Under the pieces are notes generated by a model. That model did not search any database. It was not told the DNA's origin and saw only the letters and a list, made by a program, of their open reading frames with translations. Source: Rickettsiales bacterium (GTDB lineage: Bacteria; Pseudomonadota; Alphaproteobacteria; Rickettsiales; UBA3002). Taken from it: 16,262 bases of DNA. This document shows positions 1-6,632 of the stretch, one piece after another. Both the position numbers and the translations under genes were made by a program. Location: contig CANEUT010000015.1 in NCBI GenBank assembly GCA_947441895.1, positions 1-16,262 on the forward strand. Reading direction: 5' to 3'. How positions within the stretch are numbered: position 1 is the first letter of the stretch; the number at the start of each line of letters is the position of its first letter.

Positions 1-114
1 ATTGCGCTGGTGGAAAATAAGCAGCGTTTACGTCAGGCCGTGCGCAACATTAAGGCCTTTATGGCCAAAGATCCGGCGCAGCTTAAAAAACAATACCATG
101 TTGAGGCTGCATGA
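1..114 (+). CDS. Class I aminotransferase, C-terminal end only (partial)
   Basis: This is the last 37 codons of a gene that enters from the left edge and stops with TGA at 112-114. The tail contains a segment reading ALVENKQRLRQAVRNIKAF, which resembles the C-terminal helix of the PLP-dependent alanine/aspartate-type aminotransferases that commonly sit just upstream of hom in alphaproteobacteria. The PLP lysine and the rest of the fold lie outside the window, so substrate specificity cannot be judged. The stop codon overlaps the start of hom as ATGA, which implies one transcript and translational coupling. The family call rests on this short tail plus gene order. Confidence 0.6.
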   Translation: MALVENKQRLRQAVRNIKAFMAKDPAQLKKQYHVEAA

Positions 115-1400
115 GCGCGCCTCTTCGCATTGGCATTGCAGGTCTTGGCACCGTTGGTCAAGGCGCGCTTAAAATTCTGCAAGATAACGCCAGCATGCTG
201 GAAGCACGCGCCGGACGCGCCCTGCAGGTGACGGCGGTTGCCATGCGCGATGCAAACAAAAAACGCGATGCAAAACTGAATGGTATTCGCATTGAAAGCG
301 ACACATTGGCCCTTGCCACCGCCGCTGATGTGGATGTGGTGGTAGAATTAATTGGTGGTCACGAAGGCGTATCGAAAGACCTAGTAACCGCCGCGCTGAA
401 AAACGGCAAACATGTGGTGAGCGCCAACAAAGCGCTGGTGGCGCATCACGGAAAATCACTCGCTGAACTGGCTGAAAAAAACAATGTGGTGCTGGCGTTT
501 GAAGCGGCGGTGGCCGGTGGCATTCCCATCATCGCCGCGCTGCGCGATGGGTTGGCGGCCAATCGCATCAACCGCGTGGCGGGCATTTTAAACGGCACCT
601 GCAATTACATTCTTACTACCATGGAAAAAACCGGCCGTGATTTTGGCGCGGTGCTCAGTGAAGCGCAAAATCTTGGCTATGCGGAAGCCGAGCCAAGCAT
701 CGATGTGGATGGCACCGACACGGCGCACAAGGTCGCCATTTTGTCGGCGCTTGCTTTCGGCACCAGCCCCGATTTTGCGCATGTGCATGTGGAAGGCATT
801 CGCCGCATTAGCATTGCTGATATTGAGGCGGCGAAAGCATTCGGTTATCGCATTAAACTGCTGGGCATTGCCACGCGTGACGGCAAGCAATTGCTGCAGC
901 GCGTGCATCCATGTCTGGTTCCGCTTGCCTCGCCCCTTGGGGTGATTGATGGGCCGTTTAATGCGGTGCAGGTAGAAGGTGACGCGGTGGGCCGCGTAGT
1001 GCTTGAAGGCCGTGGCGCGGGCGGTGGCCCTACCGGTTCGGCGGTGGTTGCTGATCTCATCGCTATTGCGCGCGGTGATACCTATCCGCCCTTCAGCGTG
1101 CCCGTGGAAAAACTGTTTGCCGCAACTCCCGCTGCGCTCGATCAGCATCAGGGTTGCTATTACCTGCGGCTGAGTTTGAAAGATGAGCCGGGTGTGCTTG
1201 CCGAATTTACCCGTGCCTTTGCCGCGGAAAGCATTTCGGTGCATTCCATTACCCAGCAATCCATCGCCGCCGACCATTCCGCGCAGGTGATTGTGTTGAC
1301 CCATGAAACCAACGAAGCGGCCGTGTCGCGTGCGGCAGCGCATATTGCAAAATTAAATGTGTGTGTGGCCTCCCCCGTGGTGCTGCGCATTGAAAACTAG
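111..1400 (+). CDS. hom: Homoserine dehydrogenase
   Basis: The enzyme reduces L-aspartate 4-semialdehyde to homoserine with NAD(P)H in the cytoplasm, the branch point toward threonine and methionine. The 429-residue length is normal for the monofunctional bacterial enzyme. The N-terminal Rossmann motif GIAGLGTVGQG starts at residue 8. NKAL contains Lys107. The conserved NGTCNYIL segment starts near residue 161. The catalytic segment IDVDGTDTAHK carries Asp198 and Lys207, which match the family's catalytic Asp and Lys. A C-terminal ACT domain occupies about residues 350-420 (DEPGVLAEFTRAFA), which in this family usually binds threonine for feedback inhibition. The start at 111 overlaps the upstream stop by 4 nt and needs no separate ribosome site. 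glpX follows after 9 nt. Confidence 0.97.
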   Translation: MSAPLRIGIAGLGTVGQGALKILQDNASMLEARAGRALQVTAVAMRDANKKRDAKLNGIRIESDTLALATAADVDVVVELIGGHEGVSKDLVTAALKNGKHVVSANKALVAHHGKSLAELAEKNNVVLAFEAAVAGGIPIIAALRDGLAANRINRVAGILNGTCNYILTTMEKTGRDFGAVLSEAQNLGYAEAEPSIDVDGTDTAHKVAILSALAFGTSPDFAHVHVEGIRRISIADIEAAKAFGYRIKLLGIATRDGKQLLQRVHPCLVPLASPLGVIDGPFNAVQVEGDAVGRVVLEGRGAGGGPTGSAVVADLIAIARGDTYPPFSVPVEKLFAATPAALDQHQGCYYLRLSLKDEPGVLAEFTRAFAAESISVHSITQQSIAADHSAQVIVLTHETNEAAVSRAAAHIAKLNVCVASPVVLRIEN

Positions 1401-1409
1401 GAGAGAGTT

Positions 1410-2417
1410 ATGACTGCCATTCCCCACCGCAACGAGCCGGAAAACAAAGACTGGATTATGGATCGCAACTTCGCGCTGGAAGCCGTACGCGTAACAGAAG
1501 CGGCGGCGCTCGCCAGTTCGCACTGGACGGGTCGCGGGCACGAAAAAGATGCCGACCAAGCAGCGGTAAACGCCATGCGCGAAGCGCTGAATGGATTGTC
1601 GATTGATGGCACCGTAGTGATTGGTGAAGGCGAGCGCGACAAAGCCCCCATGCTTTACATTGGCGAAAAAGTGGGTACCGGTGAGGGTCCGCAAATTGAT
1701 ATTGCACTCGACCCGCTGGAAGGCACCACGCTGTGCGCCCATGCCGGCCCCAATTCGCTGGCGGTGATGGCCATGGCCGAACATGGTGGATTTCTGCACG
1801 CGCCCGATGTGTATATGGACAAAATTGCCGTGGGTGGCGGTTTGCCAGCCGGCGTGATCGATCTGGATGCGACGGTGGCTGAGAATTTGAAGAACCTGGC
1901 GCGTGCAAAACAAAAAGATGTTTCTGATTTAGTGGTGGTGGTGCTGAAGCGTGATCGCCATGCCGAAAAAATTGCCAAACTGCGTGAAGCTGGTTGCCGC
2001 GTGCAGCTGATTCCCGATGGTGATGTGGCGGGCGTGATTGCCACCGCCACCCCAACCACCGGCGTGGATATGTATATGGGCATTGGCGGCGCGCCGGAAG
2101 GCGTGCTGGCTGCTGCAGCGCTGCGCTGCATTGGTGGGCAGATGCAATCGCGCTTACTGTTCGACGGTGAAGACGAGCAGAAAGAGCGCGCCAAACGTAT
2201 GGGCATCACCGACCTGGGCCGCAAATACACGTTGCTGGATATGGCGAAGGGCGATGTGATGTTCTCGGCCACCGGCGTGACGGATGGCAGCATGCTGAAG
2301 GGCGTAAAGCGCTGGGCAGGTGGGGCAAGCACCCACTCCATTGTGATGCGCAGCGCGACAGGCACAGTGCGCTTTATCGAAGCCATTCATAATTTTGGTT
2401 TGAAGACGGAGATTTAG
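1410..2417 (+). CDS. glpX: Class II fructose-1,6-bisphosphatase
   Basis: The enzyme hydrolyses fructose 1,6-bisphosphate to fructose 6-phosphate for gluconeogenesis or the Calvin cycle (some homologues also take sedoheptulose 1,7-bisphosphate). It has 335 residues, normal for GlpX. The metal-site motifs are visible: Asp66, then IGEGERD with Glu73 and Glu75, then DPLEGTT at 101-107 with Asp101 and Glu104, and GGAPEG with Glu230. A Shine-Dalgarno AGGAGAG sits just after the hom stop, about 5 nt before ATG 1410, which favours this start over the in-frame ATG at 1458. The gene lies 9 nt behind hom, so the two are probably cotranscribed. The stop is followed by a stem-loop without a T tract. Confidence 0.96.
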   Translation: MTAIPHRNEPENKDWIMDRNFALEAVRVTEAAALASSHWTGRGHEKDADQAAVNAMREALNGLSIDGTVVIGEGERDKAPMLYIGEKVGTGEGPQIDIALDPLEGTTLCAHAGPNSLAVMAMAEHGGFLHAPDVYMDKIAVGGGLPAGVIDLDATVAENLKNLARAKQKDVSDLVVVVLKRDRHAEKIAKLREAGCRVQLIPDGDVAGVIATATPTTGVDMYMGIGGAPEGVLAAAALRCIGGQMQSRLLFDGEDEQKERAKRMGITDLGRKYTLLDMAKGDVMFSATGVTDGSMLKGVKRWAGGASTHSIVMRSATGTVRFIEAIHNFGLKTEI

Positions 2418-2423
2418 TTTCTT

Positions 2424-2445
2424 GAAGGGGACCTCAGTCCCCTTC
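2424..2445 (+). other. Stem-loop in the glpX-recJ gap
   Basis: A perfect 9-bp stem (GAAGGGGAC with GTCCCCTTC) closes a CTCA tetraloop 7 nt after the glpX stop. No run of T follows, so it is not a standard intrinsic terminator. A second small hairpin, CCGCG-CTAA-CGCGG, lies at 2460-2473. The pair could protect or attenuate the transcript between glpX and recJ. The stem itself is seen directly; the role is inference. Confidence 0.5.
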
Positions 2446-2517
2446 GCTATCGCTTACCCCCGCGCTAACGCGGCTCGCGCCATAAAGCGCTACGCGTGAC
2501 TCTACAAAGGGTTAGAC

Positions 2518-4272
2518 ATGACGATCACTTCTATTAAAACCGCTTCCGGCCTTCCCTGGCAGTTACGTGCGGATGATGATCGGCTGGCGCTGGCCATGGC
2601 GCAGCAACACGGCATATCGGAATTATTAGCGGGTATTCTGGCCGGACGAAATGTGGCGCTTGATGATGTTCCAAAATTTTTAAATCCCACCCTGCGCGAT
2701 GCCCTGCCTGACCCGTTTCATTTGCTCGACATGGATAAAGCGGTGGCGCGCATTGTGCAGGCGCTGAACGAAAACCAAGCCATTGCCGTGTTTGGTGACT
2801 ATGATGTGGACGGCGCCACCTCAACCGCCGTGCTGCATCATTATTTTGCGGCACTTGGTGTTGCCATTACCCCCTATATTCCTGATCGCATGGCAGAAGG
2901 TTATGGGCCAACGGTGGAAGGTTTTGGCAAGCTGATTGATGGTGGCGCGAAGCTGATTATCACGGTTGATTGTGGCACGCTTGCCCATGGCCCCATTGCC
3001 TATGCCAAAGCCCGTGGGGTGGATGTGATGGTGCTCGACCACCATTTAAGCAGCGGTGCACTGCCCATGGCCGCCGCGGTGGTAAACCCCAATCGGGTGG
3101 ATGAAACATCGCCGCATACCAACCTTGCCGCAGTGGGTGTCACGTTTTTATTTCTGGTGGCGCTTAACAAACAATTACGTGCCGAGGGCTATTTTCAATC
3201 GCTGGCGCAGGAACCAAACCTGCTGCCGCTGCTTGACATGGTGGCGCTGGGTACGGTGTGCGATGTCATGCCGCTGACCGGTCTGAATCGCGTGCTGGTG
3301 GCGCAAGGATTGAAGGTCATGGCGGGGCGTCGCAATCTTGGGCTGGCGGTGCTGGGTGATGTGGCACGGCTGGATGAAGCACCCAATGTCTATCATCTGG
3401 GCTTTCTGCTGGGCCCACGCATCAACGCCGGTGGGCGCGTGGGGGCATCGGGGCTTGGGGTGGCACTGCTATCGTCCAACGATGCATTCGCTGCGCAGCA
3501 AATGGCTGAAACGCTTGATAAACACAATGCCGAACGCCAGGCGATTGAGGCCATGGTGAGCGAGCAGGCATTTGCCGCGGCTGAGCGCCAGACGAATCTG
3601 CCGGTCATTATGGTGGCGGGCACGGGTTGGCACCAAGGGGTGATTGGTATTGTGGCCGGACGGTTGAAAGAGAAGTTTCAGCGACCCGCCGTGGTGGTGT
3701 CGCTGGAACAGGGTGTTGGTAAAGCATCGGCACGTTCGGTTGCGGGGGCTGATTTTGGCGCTGCCGTACATGCGGCATTGGCGGAAGAACTGCTTACCCA
3801 TGGCGGTGGCCACGCCATGGCGGCAGGGTTCAGCCTGAAAGCTGAGCTGCTTGAAAAGCTGCACGCATTCCTCATCGCGCGACTGGAAGGACCCGTGGCG
3901 CGCTATAATGAATCCCGCGTGAAGAAATATGATGGGTTCTTATCGGTGGCGGGTGCCAGTTTGCACACGCTCGATGATATTGGCCGCGCTGAGCCTTATG
4001 GGCTGGGCAACCCCGGCCCACGCTTTATTTTGCCCGATGTGCGGGTGATGCACCATAACATTATGAAAGATAAACACTTAAGGCTTTCCTTGGGGGATGA
4101 TTCGTGCAGTGCGCGGCTGAATGCTGTGGCGTTTAACGCCGTGGGCACCGAATTGGGGGAAATGCTCACCAGCCAGCGCAGTCTGAATTTGCTGGGGGAA
4201 CTAAAGCGCAACCGCTGGCAGGGCCGCGAAACGGCGCAATTTCTTATCGATGATGCGGGAACTTCATCATAA
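2518..4272 (+). CDS. recJ: Single-stranded-DNA-specific exonuclease RecJ
   Basis: RecJ degrades single-stranded DNA 5' to 3' and acts in recombination, mismatch and base-excision repair. The 584-residue product has the DHH phosphoesterase motifs in order: GDYDVDG with Asp94, Asp96 and Asp98; TVDCG with Asp151; LDHH with Asp174, His175 and His176; and LGTVCDVMPL with Asp249. These are the residues that bind the catalytic metals. The DHHA1 region follows, with GPRINAGGR, HQGVIGIVAGRLKEKF and GGGHAMAAGF (Gly429-His432). The C-terminal part is the OB-like domain of RecJ. An AGGG about 8 nt upstream supports ATG 2518. The gene is separated from glpX by 100 bp, in the usual alphaproteobacterial gene order. 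Confidence 0.97.
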   Translation: MTITSIKTASGLPWQLRADDDRLALAMAQQHGISELLAGILAGRNVALDDVPKFLNPTLRDALPDPFHLLDMDKAVARIVQALNENQAIAVFGDYDVDGATSTAVLHHYFAALGVAITPYIPDRMAEGYGPTVEGFGKLIDGGAKLIITVDCGTLAHGPIAYAKARGVDVMVLDHHLSSGALPMAAAVVNPNRVDETSPHTNLAAVGVTFLFLVALNKQLRAEGYFQSLAQEPNLLPLLDMVALGTVCDVMPLTGLNRVLVAQGLKVMAGRRNLGLAVLGDVARLDEAPNVYHLGFLLGPRINAGGRVGASGLGVALLSSNDAFAAQQMAETLDKHNAERQAIEAMVSEQAFAAAERQTNLPVIMVAGTGWHQGVIGIVAGRLKEKFQRPAVVVSLEQGVGKASARSVAGADFGAAVHAALAEELLTHGGGHAMAAGFSLKAELLEKLHAFLIARLEGPVARYNESRVKKYDGFLSVAGASLHTLDDIGRAEPYGLGNPGPRFILPDVRVMHHNIMKDKHLRLSLGDDSCSARLNAVAFNAVGTELGEMLTSQRSLNLLGELKRNRWQGRETAQFLIDDAGTSS

Positions 4273-4296
4273 TGTAACAAATTCAGCCATCTAACT

Positions 4297-5523
4297 ATGC
4301 TATTGTCTTCATCTATGGCTAGTAAAGATACATCCGCGCCTTCCGCACCGCTTGATAAAAAGAAGATTCATCAGGCGCAGCAAAACCTCGTCAACGCTGC
4401 CATTGCCGTGGCGCTTGATATGGCGTATGAGGATGCTGAAAAATTTGGCAAACCGATGAAAAATACTTATGGTGCCAGCAAAGAAGCGGTGCTGAAAGCG
4501 CTCATCGAAAAGGTGCCCAATGACCGCGAACGGGTGCGTGTTTATAACCAGCTAGTTAAACCCACTGTCATCAATTTCACATCAAACTTCGATCTCAGCC
4601 TGAAATCAAATGGCGAGAAGTCAATCCGGCGTACCAAGGAAAAAGCCGACCAGTTAGGTGGTATCGACAAAGTAAGCGACATCGTGCGTTTAACTGCGGT
4701 ATCCGGTGATGTTCACATTCTCGATGATTTTGCGGCACGCATAAAAGACAAACTGGAGGGCGCACAAAAAGCCCATTCGCCAAGTGGCGAAGTTACTTCC
4801 GATTTAGAGGGTTGGTTTGCGCGCAAAAATTTACTGCTTAGTAATGTTTTGAAATCGCAGGTTGATGGATTTAACGCCGAGATCCAGTTTTTGCCGCGCC
4901 AGCAGGCACGGCTATCTACTCGCGTTACCCATAAATATTATGAGGTGATTCGGCTTCTGGATAAGCCTACGCCTAAAAAAAGAGCGGAATTTATCCATAA
5001 CTATAATAAGATAGCAGAATGGATAAACGATATTACAGCAAAGAAAAAGTTTACGGGTGAGGATGTTGCGCACGCGGATAGTGTTCTATTGAACGACGAT
5101 TACAGCCAATTAACGTTTGATACCGATACAGAAGGTTCATTCCTTGGGGAGTCTGAAATTAATGGTGCAGCAAAGTCTAATGTTCGCTATTCGTCGATTT
5201 TTAAGAATCCGCAAGATCTTGCGGATTATGCTGGATTTATGCGGCAACTGGGTGAAGCAAAGGCCATAGGGTTTCTGCCCTTGGCAACGCTCGATAATAG
5301 TGCTGTTGATCTGAAGCAAGCCCAACATGCACTATTTCAATTGTCACAAGCAACCCACGGTGCCTACATAAAGCAGGCACCTGAGCCGATGAAGGATTTG
5401 TTCGCCAGTGAAGTAGCCAAACTGGTTGAAAAACATGGGCTAGATGCAGTGCCGGGGCAGATGATGGATTTTATAGGAAAACCATTGGGAAAAAACGAGG
5501 GAACAGGCCATGGCCGGTCGTAG
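4297..5523 (+). CDS. Divergent RelA/SpoT-like nucleotidyltransferase-fold protein (putative)
   Basis: This 408-residue protein is not one I recognise by name. Residues about 80-220 read like a RelA/SpoT synthetase domain: GEKSIRRTKEK (106-116) resembles the conserved R.K...S...K helix, SDIVRLTAV (127-135) resembles the metal-binding D-L-.-.-I-R strand with Asp128, and FNAEIQFLP (192-200) resembles the EIQ-R-T strand with Glu195, followed by THKYYEVIR (211-219). The GY..H substrate motif of canonical enzymes is not evident, so activity or substrate may differ. An Ala-rich helix precedes this domain, and about 190 residues with no familiar motif follow it. No signal peptide is present. No ribosome site precedes ATG 4297 or the in-frame ATG 4315; a TATGCT at 4296-4301 could be a -10 box, which would make 4315 a nearly leaderless start. 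The product is shared with or coupled to the next gene through a 14-nt overlap. It is AT-richer than recJ. The fold call is inference from motif spacing. Confidence 0.45.
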   Translation: MLLSSSMASKDTSAPSAPLDKKKIHQAQQNLVNAAIAVALDMAYEDAEKFGKPMKNTYGASKEAVLKALIEKVPNDRERVRVYNQLVKPTVINFTSNFDLSLKSNGEKSIRRTKEKADQLGGIDKVSDIVRLTAVSGDVHILDDFAARIKDKLEGAQKAHSPSGEVTSDLEGWFARKNLLLSNVLKSQVDGFNAEIQFLPRQQARLSTRVTHKYYEVIRLLDKPTPKKRAEFIHNYNKIAEWINDITAKKKFTGEDVAHADSVLLNDDYSQLTFDTDTEGSFLGESEINGAAKSNVRYSSIFKNPQDLADYAGFMRQLGEAKAIGFLPLATLDNSAVDLKQAQHALFQLSQATHGAYIKQAPEPMKDLFASEVAKLVEKHGLDAVPGQMMDFIGKPLGKNEGTGHGRS

Positions 5524-5731
5524 TTACAGCTATTTTGTCTGGGAAACCATGCCGTGCCGCGTGGCCATGGAAGGCGAAGTTCATGGTTCCGCTGAAATGT
5601 ATCGTGCGGGTAAGGGGCTGGTTGAGGCACCCCTGTCAAGCCTGCTATTTGATGGCCGTCCCATCACTAAACGTGAGTTTGACCAGATGGTTCTGGCGCT
5701 AGCAACCGCTGCAAATCGTTTGGATTCCTAG
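5510..5731 (+). CDS. Small hypothetical protein overlapping the RelA/SpoT-like gene
   Basis: The 73-residue product has no family I recognise. It starts MAGRSYSYFVWETMPC, contains a stretch GEVHGSAEMYRAGKGLVEAP, and ends in a predicted helix (KREFDQMVLALATAANRL). There is no signal peptide or membrane segment. A GAGGGA at about 5497-5502 lies some 8 nt before ATG 5510 and supports the start. The 14-nt overlap with the preceding frame indicates translational coupling and matched expression. Some toxic small alarmone synthetases are encoded with a small overlapping antitoxin, so an antitoxin or modulator role is possible, but nothing in this protein itself proves it. A GC-rich hairpin with five T residues follows the stop. 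Confidence 0.6.
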   Translation: MAGRSYSYFVWETMPCRVAMEGEVHGSAEMYRAGKGLVEAPLSSLLFDGRPITKREFDQMVLALATAANRLDS

Positions 5732-5747
5732 GAATAATCATTTCTAC

Positions 5748-5776
5748 TTGACTCAGGCGGCGGCTCGTGGTGTACA
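5748..5776 (+). promoter_or_regulatory. Candidate promoter of tRNA-Glu
   Basis: TTGACT (5748-5753) is followed after exactly 17 bp by TGTACA (5771-5776). The next bases are C-rich (TCCCCGCC), like the GC-rich discriminator of stringently controlled stable-RNA promoters. A start near 5783 would leave a leader of about 30 nt. The -10 match is weak (3 of 6), and the site overlaps a terminator-like hairpin. Confidence 0.4.
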
Positions 5777-5791
5777 TCCCCGCCTGTTTTT
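5754..5791 (+). terminator. Intrinsic terminator of the RelA/SpoT-like operon
   Basis: CAGGCGG (5754-5760) pairs with CCGCCTG (5780-5786), and TTTTT follows at 5787-5791. The stem is 7 bp and GC-rich with a 19-nt loop. It begins 23 nt past the stop of the 73-residue gene and would insulate that operon from the tRNA gene. Confidence 0.55.
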
Positions 5792-5812
5792 AGGGCATAA
5801 AGCTCTTTCAAT

Positions 5813-5887
5813 GGCCTCTTCGTCTAGCGGTTAGGACACCTCCCTTTCACGGAGGTAACACGGGTTCGATTCCCGTAGAGGTCACCA
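5813..5887 (+). tRNA. tRNA-Glu (anticodon UUC)
   Basis: The 75-nt gene folds as a complete cloverleaf. The acceptor stem GGCCTCT pairs with AGAGGTC with one G-U pair. The anticodon stem CCTCC/GGAGG (5839-5843, 5851-5855) holds the loop CTTTCAC with anticodon TTC at 5846-5848. The T arm is CGGGTTCGATTCCCG. The discriminator is A and the CCA end is encoded. The last 19 bases are repeated 171 bp downstream. Confidence 0.97.
5869..5887 (+). repeat. Direct repeat copy 1 (inside tRNA-Glu 3' end)
   Basis: The 19-base sequence ATTCCCGTAGAGGTCACCA runs from the T loop of tRNA-Glu to the CCA end. An identical copy lies at 6040-6058. Tyrosine-type integrases often use this part of a tRNA gene as attachment site, so this copy may be an att site. 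Confidence 0.8.
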
Positions 5888-5927
5888 ACTAAAAAGGCTC
5901 CCGTTTGGGGGCCTTTTTAGTTGGTGA
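5882..5927 (+). terminator. Strong terminator after tRNA-Glu, extending into the tRNA 3' end
   Basis: Bases 5882-5902 pair with 5907-5927 in a 21-bp stem with a single G-T pair, around a GTTT loop. The 3' arm contains GCCTTTTTAG, which supplies the T run; the 5' arm contains AAAAA, so it could work in both directions. The 5' arm begins inside the tRNA, covering its TCACCA end, so full hairpin formation and acceptor-stem folding are mutually exclusive. Confidence 0.85.
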
Positions 5928-5960
5928 TGTGTGCGGGCGGATGATGCGGCCGTTGGTTCA

Positions 5961-6036
5961 CAAAACGCCAGGAGGCGTTTTGGAGACCGAGGCGTTAGCC
6001 GAGGGACCCGTTAGGGCGCATGTCAGGAGACATGCG
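5961..6036 (+). other. Cluster of four hairpins with AGGA and GTTA loops (possible small RNA or repeat element)
   Basis: The order is: a 9-bp stem CAAAACGCC/GGCGTTTTG around AGGA (5961-5982), a short GGC-GTTA-GCC (5991-6000), a short CCC-GTTA-GGG (6007-6016), and an 8-bp stem CGCATGTC/GACATGCG around AGGA (6017-6036). The two larger hairpins present the same six bases CAGGAG at the loop while their stems differ completely, which suggests the loop is the conserved part. The cluster lies between the tRNA-Glu terminator and the detached tRNA 3' end. GGA in a hairpin loop is the kind of site bound by CsrA/RsmA, but no such protein is in this window. Confidence 0.55.
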
Positions 6037-6039
6037 TCA

Positions 6040-6058
6040 ATTCCCGTAGAGGTCACCA
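6040..6058 (+). repeat. Direct repeat copy 2 (detached tRNA-Glu 3' end)
   Basis: This is an exact 19-base copy of the tRNA-Glu 3' end, 171 bp downstream of the first. No tRNA body precedes it: the bases upstream form an AGGA-loop hairpin and do not resemble D or anticodon arms. It is either the far att site of a very small or deleted element, or a module mobilised together with a tRNA end. The repeat is seen directly; the origin is inference. Confidence 0.8.
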
Positions 6059-6243
6059 TATTTTTCAATAGCTTATTGGCTAATCTCCCCAGCGAAAAAC
6101 AAACGTACGGCAAAAATACGGCATAGGCGTGTTTGATTTTGTATGCCTACCGTGAACGGTTGCCTTTATATTTTGAGGCTGATAAGCGTTGTGGGGTATC
6201 GCAGATTGAAGGGTGGCCAGCAAATAACCTAGGAGAGAATAAA
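6059..6243 (+). other. Gene-less AT-rich stretch before the lipoprotein genes
   Basis: No gene is supported here; together with the tRNA terminator and hairpin module it completes a 356-bp gap. It holds a small hairpin (CAATA-GCT-TATTG), a TACGGCA direct repeat about 6111-6124, and an inverted pair GGCATA/TATGCC at about 6120-6149. The only clear functional site is AGGAGAG at about 6233-6239, the ribosome site of the following gene. I see no convincing promoter. Confidence 0.4.
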
Positions 6244-6630
6244 ATGATTAAACTACGCAAATTGTCGTTTATCGGATTGGCTTTATTGCTACAGGCCTGC
6301 GGCACTTATTCCTCGTCCTCAACAACTCCCGCTGCAAATGCACCAGACCAATCGACGCTCTCTCATAAGAGCCCGAGCCAAATTCTTGTAACTGAAAAAG
6401 ATATTACTAATCGCAAGTACACATCACTTGGAGACATTTCAGTTACAGTACGCAAAACCACTCTATTTGATAAAGACCCTACGAGAGCTTTGGTGAATGA
6501 AGCTTTACGGGAGAAGGCTTCCGAGATGGGTGCAGATGCTGTAATTTTAGTACGTTATGGCACTGTAGGTATAGGTGTATTAAGCTGGGGTGAATTAGAT
6601 GGCGATGGTCGCGCTGTGATATTCAAATAA
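6244..6630 (+). CDS. Small lipoprotein with C-terminal YbjQ/RcsF-like domain (putative)
   Basis: The 128-residue product begins with a lipoprotein signal: basic MIKLRKL, a hydrophobic core, and lipobox LLQAC with the lipidated Cys19. A Ser/Thr/Pro-rich linker follows to about residue 50. The rest (TSLGDISVTVRKTT, then LREKASEMGADAVILVRYG) resembles the small alpha/beta domains of YbjQ-like and RcsF-like envelope proteins, in which a helix precedes a GADAVI strand. The residue after Cys19 is Gly, not Asp, so outer-membrane sorting is likely. ATG 6244 is chosen because AGGAGAG lies at the right spacing and because it places the signal peptide at the N-terminus; the frame is open upstream to 6133 without a ribosome site. 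It is AT-rich relative to the housekeeping genes. The next gene starts 2 nt after the stop. Confidence 0.8.
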   Translation: MIKLRKLSFIGLALLLQACGTYSSSSTTPAANAPDQSTLSHKSPSQILVTEKDITNRKYTSLGDISVTVRKTTLFDKDPTRALVNEALREKASEMGADAVILVRYGTVGIGVLSWGELDGDGRAVIFK

Positions 6631-6632
6631 AA

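Noticed and set aside
588..1343. Long minus-strand open frame (251 codons) opposite hom
   Set aside because: It lies wholly antisense to hom, whose motifs are complete; its composition is rich in His, Arg and Gly typical of a shadow frame and shows no domain.
1655..2386. Minus-strand open frame (243 codons) opposite glpX
   Set aside because: It is antisense to an intact glpX, Ser/Pro-rich, with no motif or ribosome site.
5988..6058. Second, degenerate tRNA-Glu gene ending at 6058
   Set aside because: Only the last 19 bases match; no D arm, anticodon arm or 5' acceptor strand can be found upstream.
5905..6126. 73-codon open frame over the hairpin module
   Set aside because: The start lies inside the tRNA terminator, no ribosome site is present, and the frame runs through palindromes and a tRNA fragment. 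It is kept only as a finding on the module.
6133..6243. N-terminal extension of the first lipoprotein gene from 6133
   Set aside because: The extension would bury the signal peptide and lipobox internally, while a good ribosome site precedes ATG 6244.
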